A stretch of 44,860 nucleotides of DNA, taken from Deltaproteobacteria bacterium (GTDB lineage: Bacteria > Desulfobacterota > Desulfarculia > Adiutricales > Adiutricaceae). The translations under genes and the position numbers were made by a program. The notes under the pieces were generated by a model. The model did no database searches. It was given only the letters and a program-made list of their open reading frames with translations, and was not told where the DNA came from. The stretch covers positions 1 to 44,860 of the forward strand of contig JAITII010000021.1 in NCBI GenBank assembly GCA_031279515.1, given 5' to 3'. Below are positions 23,783-31,705 of the stretch, piece after piece (the first letter of the stretch is position 1; each line of letters starts with the position of its first letter).

Positions 23783-25930
23783 TTACCAGTTACCTTCAAA
23801 GCCTAAGTATACGGTTAAAGGTTGCATCCAACCAGAAACAAAATATCCTCCTGGATGGTTAGGATCGGTAACCCAATTCATCACCCCGGAACTGGTATAT
23901 TTCTTATTGAGGATGTTTAATCCATCTAGAAACAAACGATACCTATCAGAGAACTTGTAGCTAAGTTGGAGGTCCAAACTGCCATAGTCTTGAGTCTTAA
24001 TAGTATTTCTATTATTTACCTGCCCATCAATTGTAAATGGAGGGTTATCCGAGCTCAAAGAATCGGCATTCCAGTTAAAAGATAGCCTTCCGCCAAAACC
24101 CAAAGGTGGCTGGTAGGCTACTTCAATATTAGAGACATGCCGAGGCATACTGGTTATGCGTCTGCCTGCCAAGTTATTTCTACCTGATATATGCTCTCTG
24201 TATTTGGCCACCTGGTAGGTATAATTAGCATCTATACGCCAATTTTGGTAGGGCACTATCCGAATGGCAGATTCTAAACCAGCACGGTGACTTTTACCGG
24301 CGTTTTCTGTGATGGGATCGTCATTGGCATCGTATCCTACTACCGTAGGATCGTTTGTAGTGTCAAGAATATAATAAACAGACTCTAAAAAGAGCCACTC
24401 TGTGGGATAGGCCCTAAATCCGAACTCCCACTGCTCTCTTTTGGTCACTTTTGATTCACTATTTACAAAGAAGTCGCCTGTCTCCATATAAGGAAGACCA
24501 AAGCCTTGGCTATAGTTTGTATACAGTTCTAACCAAGCCAGGGGCGTATTGTAAACAACTCCTACCTTCGGGCTAAAGACGCTTCTGGGTTTGGCCACAT
24601 AGTGGGAGTTGGGCTCGCCAAATCCCTTTTCATCTTTACCTGTATCCACTTCCCCAGAAAATCTATCGTAGCGCAATCCTATCCTAGCTCTTAATGGCTC
24701 TATTATCTGATAGTTCACCTCTCCTAAAAATGATAAGGTTTGCGTGGTGTATTCGTGGTCCATGGTATGGTAAGTGGGATCAGGATTGTGTGCCCTTCCA
24801 TGACCCCAAATAAGGCCCCACTGATCGCGCCTCTCGTTTTCTGTGAGATAGTCAAATCCTAAGGTGGCGGCGATATCATGACCATTTAAATCCCCGTGAT
24901 AATTATACATTAGGCCTGTGCCAAAGGCTTTATGCCGATTCTGTTGATCTGAGCCATTTCGATCCCCGTAGGCGCGATTCCAGGCCCAGGATTTACTGTA
25001 GCGATTGTTAGACATATCCACGCCATAGGCATAAAATGTAAACTCTGAATTATCACCTATTAGGTAATTGGCCCAAAACCGGGCATCCATACGCTTACGC
25101 TTGCCCCCAGCGTACTGGCCGCTACCGTCGTCTACGGCGGATTTCTTTGGAAGATAGCTTGGTATATTGCCAGCTGAATCCCAATTAGCTGCGTAGCCTC
25201 TGACATTTAAGGTAGCTATAAAGTTCTCGCTGAAGCGATAAGACCACCTAGCTGAGATGTTATATTTTTCCGAATCAGAGTGATCTCTCCAGCCATCAGA
25301 TTGGTAAAACTGAAAAGAATACACATGCCCTAAGTCGCCAAATTGCCTGGCTATGACGCCTTGGGCATCTTTAGAATTTTGGGATCCCACCCGTAATAGT
25401 ATCCTAGTGAAATCCCCGAATTTTATTGTCTGGAAGGCGGCCACTCCGCCTTCGGCGTGGTGCCCATAGTACACCGAAGCGGGGCCTTTGATAATTTCAA
25501 CGCTTTCTATCTCCAAAGGATTTATGACGTGGGCGTCTATGTAGCCGTCAGCGTGCCCCCCGTCGTGGATGGGAATACCGTCCACGGTCACAAGTAGCCT
25601 TCCGCCATAGTGGTGCGCTCCCCAAAAGCCGCGAATATTAACGGTATTTGCCACACCAAAATCGCCTGACTGACGGATAGATATGCCAGGACTTTTTTTC
25701 AATATATCGATGGGAGTGATATAGTGATAGTCATAGATATCTTGGTTTGTAAGTATAGTGGCACTTGTGCTTATTAGCTCTTCCCTGCGCACTATGCCGC
25801 GAACATCAATTTCTTCCATTTCTGTCTCATCGGAAATACCCTCGCCTTGAGCAAAGGCTACCTTTACCCCAAGGCCCATAATGGACATGGTAAAAACAGA
25901 AAGAAGAGTGAAAATAAAAAACTTTAGCAT
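23783..25930 (-). CDS. TonB-dependent outer-membrane receptor, paralogue 1
   Basis: Energised import of a scarce ligand across the outer membrane. 715 residues from ATG 25930, chosen because GGAG lies 6-9 nt upstream; longer in-frame starts would run through the leader hairpin. Signal peptide about 1-27 ending VAFA-Q. TonB-box-like EEIDVRG follows near residue 38, then a plug domain containing VNIRGF, DGIPIHDGGHADGY and IESVEIIKGPASVYYG, and a 22-strand-type barrel. It ends in FEGNW with a C-terminal aromatic, as expected for outer-membrane insertion. The ligand is unknown. The plug style and the nearby TonB/CbiQO operon make a metal or cobalt-type cofactor plausible (inference). Divergent from paralogue 2. 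Confidence 0.93.
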   Translation of the reverse strand: MLKFFIFTLLSVFTMSIMGLGVKVAFAQGEGISDETEMEEIDVRGIVRREELISTSATILTNQDIYDYHYITPIDILKKSPGISIRQSGDFGVANTVNIRGFWGAHHYGGRLLVTVDGIPIHDGGHADGYIDAHVINPLEIESVEIIKGPASVYYGHHAEGGVAAFQTIKFGDFTRILLRVGSQNSKDAQGVIARQFGDLGHVYSFQFYQSDGWRDHSDSEKYNISARWSYRFSENFIATLNVRGYAANWDSAGNIPSYLPKKSAVDDGSGQYAGGKRKRMDARFWANYLIGDNSEFTFYAYGVDMSNNRYSKSWAWNRAYGDRNGSDQQNRHKAFGTGLMYNYHGDLNGHDIAATLGFDYLTENERRDQWGLIWGHGRAHNPDPTYHTMDHEYTTQTLSFLGEVNYQIIEPLRARIGLRYDRFSGEVDTGKDEKGFGEPNSHYVAKPRSVFSPKVGVVYNTPLAWLELYTNYSQGFGLPYMETGDFFVNSESKVTKREQWEFGFRAYPTEWLFLESVYYILDTTNDPTVVGYDANDDPITENAGKSHRAGLESAIRIVPYQNWRIDANYTYQVAKYREHISGRNNLAGRRITSMPRHVSNIEVAYQPPLGFGGRLSFNWNADSLSSDNPPFTIDGQVNNRNTIKTQDYGSLDLQLSYKFSDRYRLFLDGLNILNKKYTSSGVMNWVTDPNHPGGYFVSGWMQPLTVYLGFEGNW

Positions 25931-25972
25931 TACTTTCTCCTTGCTAATCGTTTTAGCTATTAAAAAAAAGAC

Positions 25973-26014
25973 AAAAAAAAGCCGTAAAATGATGCAATAG
26001 CACCATCTGACGGC
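25973..26014 (-). terminator. Attenuator hairpin in the leader of TonB receptor 1
   Basis: On the minus strand GCCGT and GATG pair with CATC and ACGGC around a 9-nt loop, followed by eight Ts (25980-25973). It lies about 45 nt before the ATG at 25930 and downstream of the promoter, so it should stop transcription before the gene unless refolded. Confidence 0.8.
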
Positions 26015-26024
26015 CTTCAAGGTC

Positions 26025-26184
26025 CAAAAAGATATGGATGTTGGGATTACATAAGCTTTACGGAGCCCAACTAAATATAAAATTGTAGTAGATTGATTCT
26101 AGCTAATGCGCTGGAGGGTATTGCCTTCATGGCAATACTAAAATCGAGGTAGGTTAATTGGAAAGTCGCAAGACTTAAACTAGA
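26025..26184 (-). promoter_or_regulatory. Candidate structured leader (riboswitch-like) of TonB receptor 1
   Basis: Between promoter and attenuator the minus strand can form a three-way junction. P1 is TCTAG/CTAGA, P2 is AAGTC-TTGC-GACTT, and P3 is GTATTGCC-ATGAA-GGCAATAC (8 bp, perfect). A further GTTGGG/CCCAAC stem follows, then TTGAAGGCCGT leads into the terminator. It resembles an aptamer plus expression platform but matches no class I recognise. Confidence 0.45.
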
Positions 26185-26190
26185 TTTTTT

Positions 26191-26219
26191 ATAGTAGCAG
26201 TAAAATGCTAAAAAGTCAA
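26191..26219 (-). promoter_or_regulatory. Sigma-70 promoter for TonB receptor 1
   Basis: On the minus strand TTGACT (26219-26214), 17-bp spacer, TACTAT (26196-26191). It gives a leader of about 255 nt. Confidence 0.7.
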
Positions 26220-26349
26220 TAAAAAACTAAGTACGGAAGGCGAAAGCTTTAGTTTAAATACAATATTTTCTTGTTTATTGTTCTTACATACCTTATGTAG
26301 TATATTTTATTAACAAAAGTTAACTACTTGCCTAGAGGCATATTTTTTC

Positions 26350-26379
26350 TTGACAAACTGCAAATAGTTCGGCTAAAAT
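26350..26379 (+). promoter_or_regulatory. Sigma-70 promoter for TonB receptor 2
   Basis: TTGACA (26350-26355), 18-bp spacer, TAAAAT (26374-26379). It gives a leader of about 255 nt before ATG 26643, nearly the same length as that of the divergent paralogue. Confidence 0.7.
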
Positions 26380-26548
26380 GCCCCAAATCAAGTTAGCCTC
26401 TGAAGACTAATCCCACCTTTTCTCTTTTAAAATTCTATCTTAACACCCCTATGGTTATGAAAACCTTAAGCGTTTAAAATTTTAAATGTAAATAAACGCC
26501 AGGGCATTTGTTTAGCTTCCCCTAACACATATATTTAATGGTTCACTG

Positions 26549-26592
26549 AAGGCCGCCTTTCGAATTAATTTCGGATGGCGGCCTTTTTTTTT
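26549..26592 (+). terminator. Attenuator hairpin in the leader of TonB receptor 2
   Basis: AAGGCCGCC (26549-26557) pairs with GGCGGCCTT (26577-26585), with an inner CGAA/TTCG pair, followed by nine Ts ending at 26592. It is 50 nt before the start codon and inside the transcript predicted from the 26350 promoter. Both receptor leaders share TGAAGGCCG at the 5' arm. Confidence 0.88.
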
Positions 26593-26642
26593 GCATTTTT
26601 TGGGCATTTTTGGGCTTTTATCTTTTAAACCAAGGAGAAACC

Positions 26643-28766
26643 ATGCAAAATCACGTCAAAAGCCTTTTATTCATTGTCTTTACTTTACCCTTTTTAAGCC
26701 TTTTACCATCTGAGACTTCTTTGTTGGCTCAGGAGAACTCCCAAGAGACCGTAATGGAGGAGATAGATGTTCGGGGCCAGGTCCGCAGGGAAGAACTAAG
26801 GAGTACTTCGGCTACAGTTTTAACCGGCCAAGACGTCCAAAGTCGTATCTATTACCAACCAATTGACCTTTTAAAGATGGCACCCGGCATTTTTATAGGT
26901 CGCTATGCAGAAAGTGCTATCGCACCTGAGATTTACATCCGCGGGTTTTCAGGGGGCCACGGCGGAGCTGAAATAACAATGTATATGGACGGGATACCCC
27001 TCCACGACAATGGACACGCCACGGCCTATGTTGACTCCAATTCCATCATGCCTATAGAAATTGAAAGCATCGAAATAATAAAGGGTCCTGCCTCAGTCTA
27101 CTACGGCCAACACTCCGGAGGGGGAGCTATACCTATCCAGTCAATAAAGCGCGGAAACCATACCAAACTGAACCTTCGCTATGGAAGCTACAATGATATC
27201 GATGTAACAGGTCTTTGGGGACGGGAAATAGGTAATTTTAGCCATATTTATGCCTTTGAGCTCTATCATACCGATGGCTATCGCGAAAACTCAGATTGGG
27301 ATAAGAAGAATTTTTCAGGCAGATGGACGTATACCTTTAGCGATAACTTTGCCGTCAGCCTAAACTTACGCGCTTACCAATCGGAGTGGAATTCGGCTGG
27401 CTATATCTCCAAACTCCTTTCCTCCTCAGATAAAGATTGGGTCAATGATGGTAGCGGAGAAGGTAATGGAGGCAAACGTGACCGTTATGATGCCCGCCTC
27501 TGGGCCAACTGGTTTATCAATGACTATTCCCAGCTTACCTACTATCTCTACGGGACTACCTTGGAACACACCAGGTATCAAATTAACCAGCATCTCTACG
27601 GGCGAGATCCAAGCAATGGTTCGCTGCAAAATAATACCCACAAGTCGTGGGGTACAGGTTTGACCTACAGCTTCAATGGTGAGCTCTTTGAAAGGGAAGC
27701 TACGGCCACCTTTGGCTTTACCTACATGTACGAAAAGGAAGACCCCAACAGGACCTATCCTCTTATTTGGGGGCAAGGTCGCTCCCACCCCGGAGCCCCT
27801 GACACCCTGGAAATATTTACCCTTTCTAACCCGTCAATTTTAGCAGAATTTACTTATCAGCTAATTAAGCCTTTAAATATTAGGATCGGCGCTAGATACG
27901 ATTCATTGGAAGGCACCCATCGTGACCTCTTGCAAGACACAACTAGAGAGTCTAGAAGACACACCTTTTTCAGTCCCAAGTTGGGCCTTCTTTATACCCC
28001 AACACATTGGATAGAATTTTACGCAAGTTACGGAAAATCCTTCAGTGCCCCAGGGCTTTCCTGGGGCGGAGCCTTCTATGAAGGCGACGCCTTAGAGCTT
28101 TCCACTAGAGAACAATTTGAAGTGGGCCTTCGTACTACCTTGACTCAATGGCTAAGCGCTGAAGCGGCTTATTTTAGAGTCTACACCGACAATGACAGCA
28201 CCTACGATCCCCAAACCTTCACGGCAACTGCCACGGGCAGTTCTGTGCGGCAAGGTTTAGAGTTGTCCGTAGATGTCTACCCGGCAAAGAACTTATCAAT
28301 AAAGGCCAACTATACCTACAATGATGCCAAGTACAAGGACTATGTTGGTCTGGACTGGGGCACCTTTCAGCTCTATAACTACGCTGGTAGGAGAATAACA
28401 TACTTGCCTAGGCATCTCACAAACCTGGAAATAGCCTATAGCCCGCCTTTGGGTTTTGGGGGAAGGTTAAGTTTCAGCTGGGCGGCAGATGCCTTGGGAA
28501 GGGACAATCCGCCTGCAAGCGCTTCCGGAGTCCCAAATCCCGATCCCTTTAGGGTTTTTAAGAGCCAAGACCAGGGAAGTCTGGACCTCCAGCTCTTCTA
28601 CCGCATCAACGAAAGCTATCGTCTAACTTTAGATGCTACCAACCTCTTGAACAAAAAATACTATGCTAGCCAAGGAATTCCTAATCCTTCAGCTAATTAT
28701 GACTTTACCTACTCTTTGCGTCCGCCCTTTTCAGTCTACTTTGGCCTGGAGATTACAAATCCTTAG
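26643..28766 (+). CDS. TonB-dependent outer-membrane receptor, paralogue 2
   Basis: 707 residues from ATG 26643, supported by AAGGAG 6 nt upstream. Signal peptide about 1-30 (LLFIVFTLPFLSLL...LLAQ). TonB-box-like EEIDVRG is identical to that of paralogue 1, followed by REELRSTSATVLTGQD and a plug with IYIRGFSGGHGG, DGIPLHDNGHA and IESIEIIKGPASVYYGQHSGGGA. The barrel ends YFGLEITNP, without the usual terminal aromatic residue of outer-membrane proteins, unlike paralogue 1. The GGH/GHA-rich plug loops suggest a metal-containing ligand, but this is inference. Faces a leader with a strong attenuator. Confidence 0.93.
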   Translation: MQNHVKSLLFIVFTLPFLSLLPSETSLLAQENSQETVMEEIDVRGQVRREELRSTSATVLTGQDVQSRIYYQPIDLLKMAPGIFIGRYAESAIAPEIYIRGFSGGHGGAEITMYMDGIPLHDNGHATAYVDSNSIMPIEIESIEIIKGPASVYYGQHSGGGAIPIQSIKRGNHTKLNLRYGSYNDIDVTGLWGREIGNFSHIYAFELYHTDGYRENSDWDKKNFSGRWTYTFSDNFAVSLNLRAYQSEWNSAGYISKLLSSSDKDWVNDGSGEGNGGKRDRYDARLWANWFINDYSQLTYYLYGTTLEHTRYQINQHLYGRDPSNGSLQNNTHKSWGTGLTYSFNGELFEREATATFGFTYMYEKEDPNRTYPLIWGQGRSHPGAPDTLEIFTLSNPSILAEFTYQLIKPLNIRIGARYDSLEGTHRDLLQDTTRESRRHTFFSPKLGLLYTPTHWIEFYASYGKSFSAPGLSWGGAFYEGDALELSTREQFEVGLRTTLTQWLSAEAAYFRVYTDNDSTYDPQTFTATATGSSVRQGLELSVDVYPAKNLSIKANYTYNDAKYKDYVGLDWGTFQLYNYAGRRITYLPRHLTNLEIAYSPPLGFGGRLSFSWAADALGRDNPPASASGVPNPDPFRVFKSQDQGSLDLQLFYRINESYRLTLDATNLLNKKYYASQGIPNPSANYDFTYSLRPPFSVYFGLEITNP

Positions 28767-28811
28767 CCTCAAGTTAATTTAGTAAACCAAAGACAGCCCA
28801 TTAGTTCTAAA

Positions 28812-28850
28812 TTAAGTATTGGGGCAGTCTCTTACTGCCCCAATACTTAA
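28812..28850. terminator. Bidirectional terminator between TonB receptor 2 and the GNAT gene
   Basis: TTAAGTATTGGGGCAG (28812-28827) and its exact 16-bp complement (28835-28850) flank the loop TCTCTTA. It sits between two convergent genes and can serve both strands. Confidence 0.88.
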
Positions 28851-28878
28851 AATTTATAGCCCTTCTCGCAAAAGGCGG

Positions 28879-29874
28879 CTATCTTTTAGCCCCTTCCATA
28901 GAGTGCAATGCCACCAAAGGGGAGATGGGCCTTAAGCCCAGGGATATGTACAGGGACAGGGCCGGTAGGTTCCAGGATGCAGTTTCCGCAGAAAGGCTTA
29001 TTGCCCCTTTTTCATATAAAAGTATCATAAGCTCCCTTAAAAGCTCGCCTCCTATTCCCTTGCCACGGCGACTTTCATCCACATGCAAGATAGAGAGCAT
29101 TGCCTCTTGTCCCACTAGGTAGGCTATGGCAATCCCTATGCTCCTATTCTGCCTTATGTCCCGTACTACCAAGGCAGGATTATTATTTTTTAGATCCCTT
29201 TCCGCCACCTTGGACCAGAGCCTGCCTGAAAAATCTCCCGATAAATAGGGCCCGTGGAGATGGTGCCCGTCGTAGAAGAGATCCCCCAGCTCTTCCAAAA
29301 TAGCCTGGGCCTCTTGGGGGTCCGGAACCTCTATGGACAAACCTAGAAGCTTTTTCTTGCTTGTTTCCTTTTTCTTCATTTCCGCTATGGGTCCCGCCAG
29401 GCAGGTTATTATCTCAGCTAAACTGAAGTTAGCCTCCATAAAACCCCTTAAAACTGCCGGGTCGTGGGTAGTTTTGGCGGTTAAAAACTTAAAGGAATTT
29501 TTCCTGGCTAGCTCCCTGGCCTTTAAGGCTAAAGAGAGGGTCTTTTTCTGTCTAGAAGCCGGATCCGGGTCCACCAGAAAGGGGCCTTTGAGCATGGCTG
29601 AGCCGTATCCTAAAAGGGAGCTTTCCAGCTCACGCTTTTTCATGGCCATAAGTCCTAGGGCAGGATGGCTCTCCTCCACCCACAGCACCTGGGCCTTGCT
29701 GTCTGCCACTTCGTGGGCCATCTGCCTTATCTCCCAGGCCTTTAAAGTAGGGTTCCACAAAGAGTAGGGCTCGGCTAAGGCCGTCTGTTCCCTGGTAATA
29801 AGGGTCAAGGTGGCCGCCATGATCCTGGCCGTGGCCTCGTTACGGGCTTTTGTCCTGTCCCCCCTCTCACCCAT
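28879..29874 (-). CDS. GNAT-family acetyltransferase with N-terminal extension
   Basis: 331 residues. The C-terminal third is a GNAT fold: strand AMLSILHVD followed by the acetyl-CoA pyrophosphate loop RRGKGIGGELL (motif A), then SAETASWNLPALSLYISLGLRP (motif B). The ~170-residue N-terminal part is also acetyltransferase-like in texture but not recognised. The ATG at 29874 overlaps the end of the radical SAM gene by 8 nt, so the two are translationally coupled and probably work in one pathway, for example modifying a sugar or peptide. The acceptor substrate is unknown. Confidence 0.85.
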   Translation of the reverse strand: MGERGDRTKARNEATARIMAATLTLITREQTALAEPYSLWNPTLKAWEIRQMAHEVADSKAQVLWVEESHPALGLMAMKKRELESSLLGYGSAMLKGPFLVDPDPASRQKKTLSLALKARELARKNSFKFLTAKTTHDPAVLRGFMEANFSLAEIITCLAGPIAEMKKKETSKKKLLGLSIEVPDPQEAQAILEELGDLFYDGHHLHGPYLSGDFSGRLWSKVAERDLKNNNPALVVRDIRQNRSIGIAIAYLVGQEAMLSILHVDESRRGKGIGGELLRELMILLYEKGAISLSAETASWNLPALSLYISLGLRPISPLVALHSMEGAKR

Positions 29875-30886
29875 CTTGCATGCTCGCTTCGCTTAGAGCT
29901 CTTTTATTACTAGTTACGGCCTTTTTCAAAAGATCGTACTTATCCGTATTGTGATAGCAGTTGATACAGACCGGACTTTTTTCGTGGAAAAGGTTTCTGC
30001 CTACTAGCTCTCTTTGGGCTTCCATTTTGGGGCTCTGCCATGCCTCCCTTAAGCTTAGGTCCCCAAATTTCCCTATGGTATGGATAGCCTTTCCTTCCGA
30101 ATCCTGCCCGCAGAACTGGATAGAGCCATCATACTTCACCTCCAGGGCCAGAAAGACGTCCACGCATTTACCCCTGGTAAGGCCCTTGGACTGGAGCTCC
30201 AAAAATGGAGCCGCCTTGGCAGTATCTTTCACAAAATTGAGATTAGTTAGATCTATTGCCACCTTATCCACCACCTTCAGCCATTTTTCCGTAAACTCTT
30301 CCGGATCCCCATCTTCCAGCTCATTGGCCAGGGTGGATGTAAGAATGCTTAAAAAGGGTTTACTCTTTGCCCCCCTCATCTCCCTGGCCATTAAAATGTT
30401 TCTCTCCAGTAGCTTGTAGCTGGCGCCCTTCCTGTTCCATTCGTACTGATAAGGGGTAAGGCCCTGCAGGGAAAATTGGAGATCGTCCAAACCGGCCTCT
30501 ATAAAAGTATCCATGAGCTCACTAGTTAATAAGAGGCCATTGGTGTAGATCTTAAGCTTTACGCCCCTTTCCTTTACCAGGGTCACAAGCTCGCCTATCT
30601 GTGGGTGCAATAAAGGCTCTCCCCAGCCGGTGAAACGTATTGCCGCACCCTCATGGGATGCCGCCTCGTGAGCAATCTGGCAAGCTAGGGTTAAATCTAG
30701 ATACCCTAGTGGTCTTTTAGACAACTGCCTGGAGCAAAACACGCAGTCCAGTTGACAGACATTGGTGGGCTCTACATTAAGCCAAAAAGGAAAGTCCCTG
30801 GGAGGATCGTAGTCCACTAACCAGCCTGGAGAGCTAAATATATAGTAAAAGGGGTCGCTAGCTGGGCCTTTTTGGTAGCTGAGCAT
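29867..30886 (-). CDS. Radical SAM protein with SPASM-type C-terminus
   Basis: 339 residues from ATG 30886, chosen because AAAGG lies 6 nt upstream; GTG 30904 would add six residues. The radical SAM cluster motif is C44-x3-C48-x2-C51 (CQLDCVFC), after the strand FWLNVEPTNVC. GWGEPLLHP is the SAM-binding GGE-like motif. The C-terminal region has RGKCVDVF, IQFCGQD and CINCYH, cysteines expected for an auxiliary SPASM cluster. It is the upstream partner of the GNAT gene in a two-gene operon. Similar SPASM proteins modify peptides or sugars. The real substrate is unknown; no precursor-peptide ORF was seen nearby. Confidence 0.9.
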   Translation of the reverse strand: MLSYQKGPASDPFYYIFSSPGWLVDYDPPRDFPFWLNVEPTNVCQLDCVFCSRQLSKRPLGYLDLTLACQIAHEAASHEGAAIRFTGWGEPLLHPQIGELVTLVKERGVKLKIYTNGLLLTSELMDTFIEAGLDDLQFSLQGLTPYQYEWNRKGASYKLLERNILMAREMRGAKSKPFLSILTSTLANELEDGDPEEFTEKWLKVVDKVAIDLTNLNFVKDTAKAAPFLELQSKGLTRGKCVDVFLALEVKYDGSIQFCGQDSEGKAIHTIGKFGDLSLREAWQSPKMEAQRELVGRNLFHEKSPVCINCYHNTDKYDLLKKAVTSNKRALSEASMQDG

Positions 30887-31121
30887 CAAGGGCCTTTCTG
30901 GCACAAGCCGTAGCTTAAAAGTAAAAATGGGCCTATTACCGGGAAAAAAGACTATTTTAGCACAGTTTCCCCTAGCTAGCCCCAGACAAATTCCTTAAGC
31001 TAATGCCTCTATGACTAGTGCCAGAACTTGTACTTTAGCCTCAGGGCTCTAGGCAAATTCCCCAAAAAAGCCAAAAAACTCCCAGGCCCTTAGTTAAAAG
31101 CCTATTTTGTACCCATGAAGC

Positions 31122-31155
31122 AAAACGGCCAGCTCGAAAATGAGCTGGCCGTTTT
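31122..31155. terminator. Perfect 14-bp hairpin with T-run on both strands
   Basis: AAAACGGCCAGCTC (31122-31135) and its complement (31142-31155) surround GAAAAT. It can terminate in either direction. On the minus strand it would end a transcript coming from the structured segment 31156-31390. Confidence 0.85.
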
Positions 31156-31390
31156 ACTCTCTCTAATCCCTATACATCATGTACATTGTGGCCTAAAAGG
31201 CCATAAGCGCCCCTTTCCCCTGGAGCGCTCTGGCCCCTTCCGGACCAGAGGTCCGGCGGTCGCCTCCATTAGCTTTTCGTGTTTAGACTGCCCTGGAAAG
31301 CCCCTATTCCTTCCAGAGAACCTTAAGCACTCACAAGATAACTTCAGACAACCTAAAGCCGTCAGGCATACATCCTTTGAACTACCCTAA
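31156..31390 (-). ncRNA. Candidate structured RNA upstream of the radical SAM gene
   Basis: GC-richer than its surroundings and without coding potential. Inverted repeats, positions on the plus strand: TGGCC/GGCCA (31189-31193, 31199-31203); CTCTGG-to-CCAGAG stem with a four-base loop (31228-31250), mutually exclusive with CCGGACC/GGTCCGG (31240-31256); CTGGAA/TTCCAG (31293-31298, 31311-31316). It ends at the 14-bp terminator. No known class recognised, and the strand is inferred from the terminator and the downstream gene. Confidence 0.35.
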
Positions 31391-31705
31391 ACAAAGGGGC
31401 TTACAAAAGGATCTTTTTATCACCCGTAAAAAGGCATCTTTTGGAGGCATCTACGGGGAGTCGGGCAAAAAGATTGTTTTTTTGGCAAGGGCTTAACTTA
31501 AGTTTAATAAAAACTATTTAGATCTGACCCTTAAATAAGCTCCAAAAGGAACTTTTAACCCAAAAAACTACTTTGGAGCGAGCTTGTTGCCCATCTCGGA
31601 TATTATTATGGCAAGGTAAACAATATATATCTTTTACCCACGTCAAAAGTATGAAAAATTTTTATAAAATTTTTCATTTTTTTATCCTGGTTTTTTTTCA
31701 TCAAA

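Larger units (their letters stand above)
25931..26642. promoter_or_regulatory. Shared divergent regulatory region of the two TonB receptors
   Basis: 712 bp without genes. Promoters point outward at 26191-26219 (minus) and 26350-26379 (plus), each followed by a long leader with a terminator hairpin. Between them lie two inverted repeats that could be operators: TACATA-CCT-TATGTA (26285-26299) and TTAAC-AAAA-GTTAA (26310-26323). No Fur, NikR or cobalamin-riboswitch consensus was recognised. Confidence 0.7.
30887..31705. other. Intergenic region with hairpin-rich segment
   Basis: About 800 bp. 31122-31320 contains four strong inverted repeats (listed separately). The rest is AT-rich. The plus-strand frame at 31115-31390 begins inside the terminator-like hairpin and has no ribosome-binding site, so it is not a gene. 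Confidence 0.6.

Noticed and set aside
26020..26386. Cobalamin riboswitch before the TonB receptors
   Set aside because: The conserved B12-box and core segments could not be found on either strand; only the terminator and unclassified stems are present.
31228..31250. SRP (4.5S) RNA, because of a GGTCCGGAAGG-like stretch on the minus strand
   Set aside because: The segment folds as a nearly perfect hairpin and lacks the asymmetric internal loop (AGCAG side) that defines the SRP-binding domain.
31115..31390. Plus-strand ORF of 91 codons
   Set aside because: Its first codons lie inside a perfect terminator hairpin, there is no ribosome-binding site, and the rest follows hairpin-rich non-coding sequence.
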